NCBI GenBank assembly: GCA_019671005.1
Contig: CM033724.1
Location: forward strand, 18,989,578-19,053,577
Length of the DNA stretch: 64,000 bases
Source: Hibiscus mutabilis
Taxonomy: Eukaryota > Streptophyta > Magnoliopsida > Malvales > Malvaceae
Reading direction: 5' to 3'
A model generated the notes under the pieces. It was not told the origin of the DNA. It was given only the letters and a program-made list of their open reading frames with translations, and made no database searches. This document shows, one piece after another, positions 12,294 through 24,231 of the stretch. The translations under genes were made by a program, and so were the position numbers. How positions within the stretch are numbered: the first letter of the stretch is position 1; each line of letters starts with the position of its first letter.

Positions 12294-13879
12294 TGTTGGG
12301 TTTCATAGGAAATAAACTGATCTAATCAAGCATATAAACGCAGCTGGAAAATATCCTATGAAGAATTTTCATGATCTCATGCAATCATATTAATGTACAA
12401 AGAGGAAATAAAAAAGTACATTGATTTATGATTCAGGAATCTGATTGTGTTGAGGCGCTGCCTTTCTGAAAGACGACCGCCTTTTACAAGTATCCACACG
12501 CGAATGGACGACAAACGGCTATCAGAATGCTAGTTCCAATCAAGATTTCAAAAATCTAGTTTTTGTAATTTTGGTGGCTATTTCGAAAATCCCTAGATCC
12601 TTTAACAAAACCCTTGGCATACATATATATATATATAACTTGAATAGGGTTAGGTTGAGTTCACTATTATAGTTTAATTAAAACTCTTTTTAAATAAATT
12701 ATAATTTAAAATAAATTCTTTTATCTTATAAAGAATTCAAATTCAACCAACTCTAGATAAAGTGATTTATTTAATAATATTATTTATTTAAAATAAATAA
12801 ATAATATATTCTAGAATAGATTCCTTATCTGATAAGGAATTTAAATTCAATCAAATCTAGATAATGAGATTATTTGATAATATTATTTACTTATATTATT
12901 TTTGAAAAATAATAAAATAAATAAGATATTCTATTACGAATTTAACCTTTTAAATTCAAATAAATAATCTCTAATAATATAATTTAAAATAATCGCATTA
13001 TCTTAAATTTATTATTAAGAGTAACAACCACAACTATTCTTATCCATTCTTAGTGTGCGACCCTATAGGTTCATTTAACGTTGGTAGTAGATAAAATCAC
13101 ATTTTATTCTACAAGTCATAAGTGGCCTCTAGCAAGACATTATGACTACTCAAGCTAAATGAAAAGCTCATACTCCAAGACAACGTTAATTCAGTTTATG
13201 TCATAATCCTTTTATCTCACAATATCTTGATAGAATATAAGGCATGGAAAATGTTAACCTTATATCGTTCTATATTTAGTTTCTTGATGCCCAATTGAAC
13301 TGACTAAACAAATGACATTGATCTCTATCAACTCATTTGAGCACGGCCATGCATTTCTCAATCTCAATCATCGAGTGGCCCAAAGATATCTCTCTTATGT
13401 TAAGAGGGATAAATTTCATCTTAATCACTCGCATCTCGCTACATAATTCCTGATTATGTTCAAGCATAACCATTATAATCGTCCGATTAAAAATGATGTT
13501 TGACTATGTCAAAACATAATAGTTATCATGTTGAGAACCATAGCAATTTCAGATCTAAGGATTCAATGTCACAACTGTATAAGATTAATATATAACTTTA
13601 ATCCATGTATTAATCTTAAGACGAGTCGATTCTAATATTTGTTCTCAATAAATACATATATGAATTTGATTTGAATCTCATTCACATATTCATCTTATGA
13701 ATATCTATCAAACTTCATACTAATCTTATCTTATTACTGTTCCCACAATAATAACTGATAAGGGATATTTAGAATAATAATATTCAAGGATACAAAAACA
13801 TGCAAATTTATCATAATAATAAATTCAATAATCAAAATATCATGTCCATACAATAGGCCTTAGGGCACTATCGCTAACA
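12294..13879 (-). mobile_element. Solo LTR (probably Copia type) nested in gag-pol
   Basis: This 1,586-base block interrupts Gypsy coding between zinc knuckle and protease. Read on the minus strand it begins TGTTAGCGATAGTGCCC and ends ATGAAACCCAACA, that is TG...CA. The flanks are ATCCG (12,289-12,293) and GTCTG (13,880-13,884): three of five bases agree and both differences are transitions, as expected for an aged duplication. It is AT-rich, encodes nothing recognisable, and has no interior, which fits a solo LTR left by LTR-LTR recombination. The Copia assignment rests on general resemblance only. Confidence 0.65.
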
Positions 13880-14630
13880 GTCTGCAAATGGCTAAGGATA
13901 GACAGGCTCCTGCACATGTTATTGCACCGTAGAGAATCCATGGTCATGGCCGAGGCAATTTCCAGCATCAAGAGGAAGGTCAAAGGACTGTTGCTCTTAC
14001 AGTGGCTATTCAACCTAAGGGTAGTGGACCTGCGAGGATCTATGCGCATCACGAGTGAAGAAATGACACAGATGTGATTGCAGGTACTTTTACTTTGAAG
14101 TCAATGTCATTACTTTCTTTGATAGATTTTGGTTTTACACATTCATATATCTTGGTGAACATGCATGTTTTCTTGATATACCTGTAGAAGTGTTAGATGC
14201 AAGTATGCGAGTTTTTTTTGGAGAAACAATAGTTTCTAGGAGGTTGTTTAGGAGATGTCCTTTGATGGTTCAAGGTCATGTGTTTGCGGTTGATATGATG
14301 GAGTTGTCGTTTAATGGTTTTAATGTAATCCTATGTATGGATTGGTTAACCGAGCATAAGGTTATGGTCGATTTCAAAACCAATCGAGTTTTATTGAAAC
14401 TTGCTTATGATTATGAGGTGGTGGTTGTGGGCAGGAATGTTAAATTCTTGTCCAATGTGGTTTTAACTTTAGAAGCGCGAAAGTTGTTGGAGCTTGGGTG
14501 TCAAGCATATTTAGCTTATATTATGAACCCAAAAATAAAGGAGGTGCGTGTTCAGGATATCCGTACCAATTGTGATTTTCAAGAGTGTTTCCGGAAGAGT
14601 TGCATAGGTTACCACCTGATAGGAAAATAG
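13880..14630 (+). pseudogene. Protease region of Tekay/Del-type element, broken
   Basis: After the solo LTR, coding resumes with the linker (APAHVIAP, HGHGRGNFQ) and the aspartic protease. The active site would be near 14,118-14,144: the sequence reads LIDFGFTHSY where active copies have D-S/T-G, so the residue after the aspartate is altered. An open frame at 14,190-14,630 holds the flap and C-terminal part (CPLMVQGHVFAVDMMELSF, NVILCMDWLTEHK). Stops occur before and within the region. Confidence 0.75.
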
Positions 14631-15242
14631 AGTTTTGTATTGAGACATATGCGGATGCAGCTCCAGTGTTGATTGCTCTATATTGCATGGCGCCTAAAGA
14701 GTTGAAGGAGTTGAAGATGCAACTTTAAGAGTTGTTGGATCGTGGTTTCATCCGACCAAGTGTGTTGCTGTAGGGAGCACCAAAGTTGTTCGTGAAAAAG
14801 AAAGATGGCACTATGAGAATGTGCATTGATTTTCGGTAACTGAACAAGTTGACGATTATGAATAAGTATCTTTTACCATGAATTGACGATTTGTTTGATC
14901 AATTCTATGGTGCTACAGTGTTTTCTAAGATTGATCTAAGGTGTGGATATTATTAATTGAGAGTAAAGGATAATGATGTGCTGAAAACTGCTTTTCGCAT
15001 ACGTTATGTGCATTATAAGTTTTTGGTGATACCTTTCGGGTTCACGAATGCACTTGTTGCTTTCATGGATATGATGAATAGCGTGTTCCATAAATATTTA
15101 GATCAATCTGTGGTTGTGTTCATTGATGATATCTTTGTGTACTCTCAAATTGAGGAAAAATATAATCGACATTTGCAGATTGTGTTGCAAGCGTTGTTGG
15201 AAAATCAGTTGTACACCAAGTTGAGCAAGTGTGAATTTTGTT
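14600..15242 (+). pseudogene. Reverse transcriptase of Tekay/Del-type element, broken
   Basis: Typical Gypsy RT motifs appear in order: LYCMAPKELKELK, GAPKLFVKKKDGTMRMCIDF, TVFSKIDL, PFGFTNALVAFM and the catalytic box FIDDIFVYS at about 15,119-15,145 (the YVDD equivalent). In-frame stops lie before the finger region, after the CIDF motif, in the palm (two places) and after SKCEFC. The enzyme would copy the element RNA into DNA; this copy cannot make it. Confidence 0.85.
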
Positions 15243-15249
15243 AAGTAAA

Positions 15250-15995
15250 GTAATTTTCCATGGACATGTTGTGTCGACGGAAAGTATTCGTGTGGATACG
15301 TAGAATATTGAGGTAGCGGTGAGTTGGAAGCCACCTAAGACGATGATAAAGGTTCGTAGTTCTCTCAAGTTGGAAGGATATTATCATTGTTTTGTGGATG
15401 TTTTTCGAGGATTACTGCTCTGTTGACTAAGTTGTTGCAAAAGAATGTTCATTTTGAGTGGACGAAGAGTAGACAACAAGCTTTTGAGAAGTTGGTAAAG
15501 GCTTTGACTCGAGCTCTGATCTTGATTCAACCTGAATCAGGTAAAAGGTTTGTTGTTTATAGTGACACATCCTATATTGGTTTGGGGTGTGTGTTAATGC
15601 AAGTAGGGAAAGTTGTGTTTTATGAATCTTGACAGTTGAAGATGCACGAGTGCAATTATCCTACGCATGATTTAGAGCTTGTCGTAGTAGTGTTTGCGTT
15701 GAAGATTTGGAGACATTATCTGTATGGTGAGAAGTGTATTGTGTACATGAATCACAAGAGTTTGAATTATTTGATGTCACAAAAAGAGTTGAATCTTAGG
15801 CAACGTCGATGGTTGGAGTTGCTTAAAGATTATGATTTGACGATAGAGTATCACCCTAGTAAGGCTAATGTGGTAGCCAATGCCCTGAGTAGAAAGGTTG
15901 CGGTGGAGTTGATGACAATGTTTGCATGGTTAAGTATGACACGTGATGGGGGTTTGTTGGCTAAGTTGCAAGTGAAACCATTATTGGTATATTAG
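15250..15995 (+). pseudogene. RNase H region of Tekay/Del-type element, broken
   Basis: After the RT thumb (frames changed near 15,250-15,390), the frame 15,387-15,632 reads through the connection (FEWTKSRQQAFEKL) to the RNase H start VVYSDTSYIGLGCVLMQ, which keeps the first catalytic aspartate. After a stop at 15,630 it continues at 15,636-15,995 with the second block (YPTHDLELVVVVFALKIWRH, YMNHKSLNYLM) and the end block YHPSKANVVANALSRK. One early stop and one frame change separate the blocks. Confidence 0.8.
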
Positions 15996-16079
15996 ATCAA
16001 GGAAAAGCAACGTACAATGATTCGTTGGTTCCACATGTTAAGGATGTGATGGAAGGTAATCTGAAAGATTTTTGTTTTA

Positions 16080-17062
16080 ATGATAATGATGTCTTGTGTT
16101 TTGAGGGTCGAATAGTTGTGCCGGATAATGTTGTTTTGAGGCGTACTATTTTAACGGAGGCTCATTCTAGTCTTTTTGCTATGTATTAGGGTAGTACGAA
16201 GATGTACCGAGATTTAAAAGAGGAGTACTATTGGGTTGGTTTGAAGAAGGATGTAGCAGAATTTGTTGCCCGATGTATGGTATGTCAGCGTGTTAAGGCT
16301 AAGCATTAGTTTCCTTCTGGATTGTTGCCACCGTTAAGGATTCTAAAATGAAAGTGTGGGAGAATTACCATAGATTTTGTGACGGTTTTGCCTTTGACGC
16401 CGTCAATGAAGAATTTTGTTTGGGTAATTGTGGATAGATTTACGAAATGTGCACATTTTTTGGCAGTATATACGGCGTATACATTGGATACGTTGGCGGA
16501 TATGTATATTGCTGAGATTGTGGGGTTGCATGGGGTATCTAAGTCTATCGTGTCAGATACGGATCCACATTTTACATTAAGGTTTTGGGAGTGTTTGCAT
16601 AGAGCTTTGGGTACACAGTTGAATTTCAGTACTTTGTATCATCCTCAGTCGGATGGTCAGTCTGAATGTGTTATCCAAGTGTTAGAAGATATGTTGTAGT
16701 ATTGCATCATTGATTTTCAAGGAATGTGGGAGAAGTAACTATCGTTGGTAGAGTTTGCTTATAACAATAGTTATCAAGCGAGCATTCAAATGGCTCTGTA
16801 TGAGGCTTTGTATGGTAGGAGGTGTTGTACGCCGCTTTGTTGGGCTGAGATAGGTGAGAAGTATGTTTCTCTGGCTGATGTGTTGAAAGACACCAATGAG
16901 ATAGTGAAGCTTATCAGTGATTGGTTGAAAGTGGCTTCGGATAGGCAAAAATCTTACGCGAATTTGAAGCATAGGGAGATTGAGTTTTCGGTTGGTGATA
17001 AAGTGTTTCTTGAAGTTTCACCTTGGAAGAAGATGATGAGGTTTGGAAAAAGGGTAAGTTGA
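16080..17062 (+). pseudogene. Integrase of Tekay/Del-type element, broken
   Basis: The N-terminal zinc domain is degraded (a tyrosine stands in for one histidine, then a stop near 16,188; RCMVCQRVK keeps the two cysteines). The catalytic core keeps all three acidic positions: TIDF at about 16,369, SDTDPHF at about 16,550 and the glutamate of GQSECVIQ at about 16,660. Stops follow at 16,697 and 16,736; the rest (EFAYNNSYQASIQMALYEAL, then a C-terminal fold with GDKVFLEVSP) is open to 17,060, where a frame change occurs. Confidence 0.82.
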
Positions 17063-17440
17063 GTCTGAGGTTTATTGGGCCTTACGAGGTGTTAGAGCGT
17101 GTTGGTTCAGTCGCTTATAGGTTAAGGTTACCTACGGAGTTGGAAAAGATGCATGATGTTTTCCATGTATCGATGCTTCGGAGGTACAGATCGGACCTAT
17201 CACATGTGATGCATGTTGAAGAGATTGAGTTGAATCCGGATTTGACTATGATGAGGAACCAGTGAAAATCTTGGATTCTAGTAGTAAGGTTCTTCATGGG
17301 AAGACCGTTGAGTTGGCAAAAGTGTTGTGGCGACATCGAGGTGTCGAGGAAGCCACGTAGGAAAGTAAGGAGGACATGAAGAAGCAGTTCCCTTACCTTT
17401 TTCTGTCAGATAATTTTGAGGATGAAATTTCTTAAGTTGA
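17023..17440 (+). pseudogene. Integrase C-terminus with chromodomain-like tail
   Basis: The frame from 17,023 gives KLSLRFIGPYEVLERVGSVA and VFHVSMLRRY, the GPY/F module of Gypsy integrases. After a frame change near 17,250 the tail reads KILDSSSKVLHGKTVEL, VLWRHRGVEEATWES and MKKQFPYLF. This resembles the chromodomain at the end of Tekay/Del integrases, which directs insertion to heterochromatin, and it supports the lineage call. Confidence 0.7.
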
Positions 17441-17447
17441 GGAGAGT
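17435..17447 (+). promoter_or_regulatory. Polypurine tract of Tekay/Del-type element
   Basis: AGTTGAGGAGAGT lies directly before the 3' LTR start TGTAACACCC; it is the usual position and composition for the plus-strand primer. Confidence 0.65.
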
Positions 17448-20400
17448 TGTAACACCCTAAATTTGGGCCTAGGTGTTAGCTATGTAGATTAGACGGTTCG
17501 GGTGAACCGGATTAGTCGGTTCGATCTAGTTTCGGGAATTAAATCGTAATAAATATTTTTAACAAGAAATAAAATATAGAAAATGGTGAAAATACTTAAT
17601 TATTAAGGGTTTTGGTAAACTTAATTTTATAAAATAAGGTTTGAATTATGGACATTTTGTCCTAGTGACTAAAATGTAAAGTTTGAAAACTGTTTTTGGT
17701 GACTAAATCATAAAAGGGTCAAAACTTAGAATCTTTAGGGATCTATTAAGCCAATTGGTTTTATCTGACTTTTTCCTTAATTTTTCTATTTTAAAATGGT
17801 TTAAAAGGATTTAATAAAAGTGATTAAAAGAGTTTTAATTAGTTTGTTTTTAATTAGCCAAATCATTTTCTCATGTAACTACTTTTTCTCCCAATCTTTT
17901 CTCTCAAATTCTCAGTAGCCAAACTATCTTTTCTTTTGTAAAAATCTCAGGAATCAATCTTTTCGATCTTACTTTTGATTTCAACACTTGAATCTTTTGT
18001 TCTACTTTAGATATTCTATTTCTACTTTGGAGATTTCATCAAAATCAAGCCAATTGAGGGACGAGTCTACCATTAGAGGTGATTTTCGTTTCTCTCCTCT
18101 TATAAAAAGGTTCTTTATTGAAATTCTCAAGTTCTTGATCCTTTGGAATCGATCTATGTTATGTTTTAATGATTAAATCAAGATTTAATGGTTTAATGTT
18201 AATTTTGTTAAGAAATTTATTGAGCTTGGTTATTGATCTGAATCATTGCAATCTTGATTGGTTTGGATCATAATTAAAGTGTATTTTGATGATATTTAAT
18301 GGGATTTATAAAAAAAAACCCGAAACTAGTTGAATTGCTAATTTTCTAGGTTGTGAATAGTTAGTTTTTGAGGTGTTTGTGGTGTTAAGATGTTGCTGAG
18401 GAATAAGATGAAATTGCAAGTGTTTTTAGATGTTAATTGATGTTGATTAGATGTTTAAATTGTTGGCTTATGGCTGGGCTTTGTTTAGGTTGTGTTTGGT
18501 GCTGTTTTCGGTTGTTTTAAGGAGGCGTTTTATGATTTTTGGTGATGTGGTGTTGGGAATTGATGTTGCTTGGATTATGTATGCACAATGATGCATTAAT
18601 CCTCTGTTATGCATTAACCCATAAGCGCGGACGTTTGATTTCACATCGGCAAGTGAAACTTTGTGTTGTCGGTTAGTGGAAACGAGATTTACAGCCTTGT
18701 AAATATTTGAAAGTGATTTTTTGGGAGTTTAAATTAAGCTTGAAATGGTTGTCCAAGCTCGGAAGTAAGTATTAGACGATTACGCTCTCAATTTCGGTTT
18801 GGCAAAGTTAACTTTCTCATGCCTATGTTTATGATTTGATACCTACTGTTATATGCATATTTTGGAAATGGATTATAATACAAATGATCTTATATTGAGG
18901 ATATTTGAGCATGGTAAATGCTTTATGAAAAGTATTTTGATGTTATGAAATGTGTGGTTTGTTGTTTTGGAAACTGATTTAAACAATGCATATGAAAAAC
19001 AGTGAGGTATCATGTTTAATATAGAATATATTGAAAAGTGACAATTATTAAATGTTATCGGATATATTTGGCATGCCATGTGGTTTAAAGTGCACTATAA
19101 TAAGTCGCCTCATGTGTGTCGAGGGGTTGTGATTGTATCGTATTCTCTACCATGGGTACCTCAGCGGTCGAGGGGTTGTGATTGTACTGTTTTCTCCCGC
19201 TTATGGGTATTATACATTTTAATCGCTGAGGGGTTTATTGTATCGTTTGTTCTGGTTAAATGTATGGTTAAATGGTCTAAGGAACCACTTGTGAAATCTG
19301 TGTATCTGATGTGTTTTTAATAAAGGAAAGAATTGGTTTTTGGGTCACTTTAATGCCAATATATAAACTAATGTTTCATGATGGATGAATTATGTTTTGT
19401 ATAGTGTGATTTATACATGTTTTGCTCTTTAAGCTTTGCTATTGGATGAATAAGCATGTTAAGGCTTAAATTAAGGTTTTGCATATGGGATTATGCTTGA
19501 GATCCATGATACATGTTTTGCATATAGTTTAATATGCATGTTTTTCAATGGTTAAAAGGACATGAGATGTTTTAGCATGAAGTTGAAAATGTGGGTTGAC
19601 TCAAATGCTTTTAAATGCATTGATGAGTTTTTTTAGAGCGTCCCTCACTAGGCATTATATGCTTATGCTCTCCTTACTCATCATTACAAAGAAATGAGTT
19701 TTTGGGACAGCAAGGGAGCAAGGAGGAATCCAAGCATCGATTTTCTTCAAGTATGGTTTTAATAAATGAATTTGTAGTAATAAAGGGCAATGTGATCAAG
19801 TTGTAATTGGGAGGGTTGTTTGCTTACTCCCTGTTTTGGACATGTTCTATTTGGTATTTTGGACTTGTATGAGATTATATGGTTTGATTTATGGGTTTGG
19901 GATGAGAATTGCATGCTTGGGTAGAGACCATGCTTATAGGTTTTCTTGATTGATTTGCAATGGATTGAATGTTCATCTAGCATGCTTGGATGGTTGTGGA
20001 AATAATGTTAAATATGTTATATGATGTTTGTTTGATGTTTGAAGTATGTTAGACTAAGCCTAGGTGTCATACATTTGGCCAAGAGGTCATTACAGGCCCA
20101 ATCGTACTGATACTAGTTCCCTGGGGATTGGTACGCAAGGTCTGATACAGCTCAAATTTGGTGAAAATAACAAAAAGGTATCGGTACGAGTAGCCGCCGT
20201 ATTAGTACACCCTTGAGAAAGTTTATACTGGATCGGTACATGGGGTACCGTATCGGTACAATTTTTAGCTACTAGAATCCTCGGTTATGAAATATAGCAA
20301 TAGGTATCGATACTCGACCAAACGTATCGATACAGGCAAGCCACGTGGACTCGTACCGATAATGTTTAAGCCTATATCTGTATGAGGTTAGTTAATTCTG

Positions 20401-20787
20401 GTGTTTTTATGTTGTGTTTTGGATTCTTTGTAGATTGGTCACTATTTTTGTAATGCTCAATTAATGATGATATTGTGATCCAATTTTGTTGCAAATTCAC
20501 ACAGAGGCATGTAATAAAACTAATTTAGGATGGTAACATAAATTTGTAATTTAGTTCTTTAATTAATAGAATTTACATTTTGGTCCCTAAAGTGTTAAGT
20601 CTTGCAAATAGAATGCTTTATTCATCTTCCACTGTTGTAAATCATACCTTAGGGTTAATTAAGCATCTAGGCAAGATAAAAAGGAAAAAATGATCGGTTT
20701 AGGATATTAGTTTGGGTTTGCTTCGGCAAACCTAATGTGACGCCCTTGATTCGGTCTTGGCGGTTAGGTTGGGTCAAGGGGGTTACA
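17448..20787 (+). repeat. 3' LTR of Tekay/Del-type element
   Basis: 3,340 bases matching the 5' LTR. It ends GGGGGTTACA and is followed by the target duplication CTTAC. It keeps the cluster of GTACCGATA-type words at about 20,100-20,390. Small open frames inside are not supported as genes. Confidence 0.85.
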
Positions 20788-20792
20788 CTTAC
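20788..20792. repeat. Target site duplication, right copy (CTTAC)
   Basis: Identical to 7,792-7,796. The flanking sequence on both sides belongs to the same MULE coding region, which supports the reading as a simple insertion. Confidence 0.85.
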
Positions 20793-21458
20793 CATCTCTT
20801 TCAAAACCAACTTCACCCTTACCATCTCCATCAAAACTAGTTTCACCCTTACACTTTCCCTTAAAAGCAGCTTTACCCTTACCCTTTCCCTTAAAAACAG
20901 CTTTACCTTTACCCTTACTCTTTCTCTCCAAAACAGCTTCAGACTCACCCTCAAAAGCATCTTTAAACTCACTCAATTTTACATCAAATAAACTTTCAAA
21001 GTCATTCACCTATTGGGACCCACCAGCATTTGATGTCCCACCAACACTAGCATGTAATGCCTCACCTACCACACTATCAGCTGGACCACCACTAACTTCT
21101 GTCCCAACAAGTGACTCACAATCTAATTTAGGTACATCATCATTTGACTCATAATTTGCATATTGGGGGATATCAATCTTATGATCTACATAAACATCCA
21201 ATGCACCCATCTTACTATGTTCAATCATATTCCTAAATGAGTCATCATCCTAGAAAATTGTAGTGTCATTTTCTAATTTTTCACCTGGTACCACATAACT
21301 GCCATATAACCAACATCTTTGACCATATCAAGTGAAATCTAATAACATAACAAATCTGGATCAATTCTCCAGTCAACCTCATCTCCACCTACATATTGTA
21401 AATTCAGATTCTTAACAAAAAATACCCCCATGTGCATTACTATTGTTGCTTTCTCCAT
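20793..21458 (-). pseudogene. MULE transposase, N-terminal part, broken
   Basis: From an ATG at 21,458 the minus strand encodes MHMGVFFVKNLNLQYVGGDE, VDWRIDPDLLCY, a stop, then ISLDMVKDVGYMAV and MWYQVKN followed by another stop. This is the N-terminal domain found in many plant MULE transposases. A frame 21,228-21,010 continues with an acidic Ser/Gly linker. The frame 21,009-20,793 contains a Lys/Gly-rich repeated block (KGKGKAVFKGKGKGKAAFKG). The gene is then cut by the Gypsy insertion and continues at 7,791. Confidence 0.7.
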
Positions 21459-22358
21459 CTTAGTAATGTTACATTAAAGTCTCTGCAAACTTATCACACA
21501 TACACATATAAATAGACATGTATTAGACACACACACATACTTAATTAAAAACACACTATTTCGATTTATATAAAAATAATAATTAAAAATCACCCTAAAC
21601 TGTCAAAAATGAGTTAGTAGGAGTTACCTTGTTGAAAGGAATCTTTCAGAGAAGTCAACCAGTAACTTGTCCAAATCTCTACCAGGTTTGAATCTCTAAA
21701 AGAAGAGAAAAAAGAATAGCATATGTTATCATCTTCTTCTTGAAAGATATGAAAAAGATAAATTCTTGTTAAAAGACACATACCAGATAAATCGAAACAA
21801 CAGTTAACAAGAATTACAAACTCAATTTAACTCAGACAAATTCAAACACGATTTAACTCAGAAAAACTCAAAAACAATTACACAAAACCCTAATAGTAAA
21901 CCCAAACATAATTACACACATAAAAAAATCACTAAACCCACTAGGAATCATAAAAACCCTAATCCCATTTATAAGAAAACAAACTCAACTTGATTGGAAT
22001 CCCTAATTTCTATCGTGAAAAAAAAATCCCATTTGAAAATGCCCACTCAGAAGCCCTAATTTTTATTTTCAATCGATTGAATTTTTTCAGATTGAAAGGT
22101 GAGTTAAACGGTAATAATAGAAAAGGGTGTTTATGACTTTTTAAGGGAGAATATTACACGTAAAAAAAGAAGGTTTTTTTTTTAAATTGACACGTGTCAA
22201 AGGATTAGTGGTCCGAGTAGGCCACATCATCCTCTATGACAGAATAGTGTAAAACCGTTGACGGAATAAAAGTTCATGTATGAAACTAGAAACGAAAAAA
22301 AAAAATGTACTAAACTGATGAATTAGGTATAGTTCATGTACCAATGGGGTATTTTACC
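21459..22358 (-). mobile_element. MULE 5' region and presumed terminal inverted repeat
   Basis: Between the transposase start and about 22,358 lies non-coding DNA. On the minus strand the outer end reads GGTAAAATACCCCATTGGTA, then ACATGAACTATACCTAATTC; a GGTAAAATACC-type end is common for MULE terminal repeats. The partner repeat is missing because the other end was lost at about 6,740. The 21,600-22,100 part is A-rich and could hold the promoter and 5' UTR. Confidence 0.5.
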
Positions 22359-22769
22359 ATTTTTTATACAAACATGCTTATTTAAACTCTACAATATAAA
22401 ATCTAATACTCTAATTTTAAATCACAAAATCCTAAACTCTAAACTTAAACCCTAAATTTAAAATCTTAAAACCCAAAACCTTAAACTAAACATATAAACT
22501 TTAAATTAGACCCGCTTATGAAAAATGAGTTTTTCATTGCCAGTGCATAAAATATTTTCTATTTTTAAATATTATTTTCCAAAATAAAATATTTTAAAAA
22601 TTCATATCAATTCATAATAAAGCTAGGAAATCCTTTATTCTAAAAAGAGAATACTTATTTCCTTAGACTCTTAAGATTTTCGCAAACATCAAAGCACTCA
22701 TGCAATATATATATATAGTTGAGATTTAATTATATTGTATAAAATTATTTTTTAAACAATTTTTACCTA

Positions 22770-22880
22770 GAGAACAAAGAAGGAGAATTTTGTTCCTACT
22801 GGGTTTTGAACCCACAACCTAAGAAAGAGGAATGTGTCAATTGTAAACTTTAACCACCTGCTCTAGAGATTGTTGACATT
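22770..22880 (-). repeat. tRNA-derived SINE remnant
   Basis: On the minus strand a box-A-like CTAGAGCAGGTGGTTAAAG is followed about 40 bases on by a box-B-like GTGGGTTCAAAACCCAG, the layout of an RNA polymerase III promoter in tRNA-derived SINEs. A similar arrangement lies at 23,765-23,865 on the plus strand. It does not fold into a full tRNA. Confidence 0.45.
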
Positions 22881-23764
22881 GTGTAAAACTATTTAATTTT
22901 ATATTTATTATGATTATTGAAATAACTAAGTTAAATGTTGGGGAATAAAACTTTTAGATTTAGGTTAATCCATTTTTCCCATAAAAATTTTCTTATTTTT
23001 TATTATTAATTTCAACCATCCATTTTTTATTCATCCAAAAATATTAAAAAAATTACACTATGTTAAATATCTCATTTACATAATTACATTTTAGATTTAG
23101 GCTTTCCTTGGTTGGGTATGCTAGAATCATAATATTAATATTATTTAATTAGAATTATGATCCAAGTAAGATAACTTCTTCAAAATTGATCCAACAAACG
23201 TAAAACACCTCTTTTTATAGTAATATGAAGGTGGGTTGGATTCTTAATTGAATGTAGCACGCATTTGTGTCTATGTTCATGATTGTTTGTAGCTCCTCGT
23301 CTTACCACGAAGGAAGACTAAACTCACCAAACTTAAGTTAGTAAAACATAAGTATTGTAGTTTTAATTTAGAGCTGGTTTCAAAAAATTCAGTCATTTAA
23401 TTGTTTTTAAACACCAAAAAAATGTAATTATGATGTTAGTAATCGCATCTTCTTATATTTGCAACAAATTATATTTTTTATATGTTTTAATTAGTTAAAT
23501 GTAATTACGTATAATTTTGAGTACTGGTAAAGGAAAAATTAAATAAAAATCCATTAATTTAATTAACCTAAATTTTAATATATAACTAATATGATTTTAA
23601 TTTTAAGCTCAATTCTCATTAATGATTTAATCTCAATATTAATTTTTTTAATCCGAAAACCAACTGGATTAATCAAACTTAGTTGTTTTCGGTTAATAAT
23701 TTTCAAAAAAAAAAAAGAAATTCAATTCGGATAACGATTAAAATTTTTAAGATTTCGTCAATAA

Positions 23765-23865
23765 TCTTTAGAGTATGTGGTTAAAGCTCTTAGTTGATAT
23801 CCTCTCCTTCCCCTAGTTTGTGGGTTCAAGACCTAGTAGGAGCAAAATTCTCCTTCCCCTCCCTT
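23765..23865 (+). repeat. tRNA-derived SINE remnant
   Basis: The box-A-like TAGAGTATGTGGTTAAAGCTC and box-B-like GTGGGTTCAAGACCTAGTAG resemble the copy at 22,770-22,880 in opposite orientation, including a TTCTCCTT-rich tail. Confidence 0.45.
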
Positions 23866-24231
23866 AATTGTTCAATTTTTTAAAGATTTCAATTAATTCA
23901 ATTTAAAATAGTTCTGTTCGATTATTAATTGAAGCAGTCGTTTGAATACCCTATAGATTAGAATTTATCGTTCATTAAATAATTTGTCTCGACTGTTAAA
24001 ATTAAATCTGGTTCAATTTAAATTATTACCCATCATTTGTTAAAAATATTTAAAGTAAAATAAAAATAAAAAACTTAGATATAATTTTAAAATTATTTCA
24101 ATACATTTAAATACAAACTAAGACTCAAAATTTTTATTATTTGAATCTAATCTTATCTGATGCAATAACGAGTATACTTAATCCAATCCAAATATAATGA
24201 AATTAATTCAGGCCAATTGGAGGAACAAGAA

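Larger units (their letters stand above)
7797..20787 (+). mobile_element. Tekay/Del-type Gypsy chromovirus, degenerate, ~13 kb
   Basis: A complete LTR element on the plus strand: 5' LTR 7,797-11,045, primer site, decayed gag-protease-RT-RNaseH-integrase-chromodomain (11,322-17,440), polypurine tract, 3' LTR 17,448-20,787. Both LTRs begin TGTAACACCC; the right one ends GGTTACA and the left one GGTTATA. The pol order with integrase last defines Gypsy; long LTRs and a C-terminal chromodomain-like tail point to the Tekay/Del lineage. Every coding domain carries stops or frameshifts, so it cannot move by itself. The LTRs have diverged by many substitutions and indels, so the insertion is not recent. 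It sits inside the MULE transposase gene, in the opposite orientation, and carries a solo LTR at 12,294-13,879. Confidence 0.88.
22359..24231. other. AT-rich intergenic DNA with SINE-like remnants
   Basis: No gene is seen. The segment at 22,385-22,505 has scattered CCCTAAA-like words. Two tRNA-like remnants are listed separately (22,770-22,880 and 23,765-23,865). The rest is AT-rich and without clear repeats. Confidence 0.5.

Noticed and set aside
20737..20991. Repetitive Thr/Leu/Ser-rich plus-strand frame
   Set aside because: Antisense of the Lys/Gly-rich repeat in the MULE transposase; frame partly overlaps the Gypsy LTR.
22770..22880. Possible tRNA gene
   Set aside because: Box A and box B like words are present, but no cloverleaf with acceptor stem can be formed; kept only as a SINE remnant.
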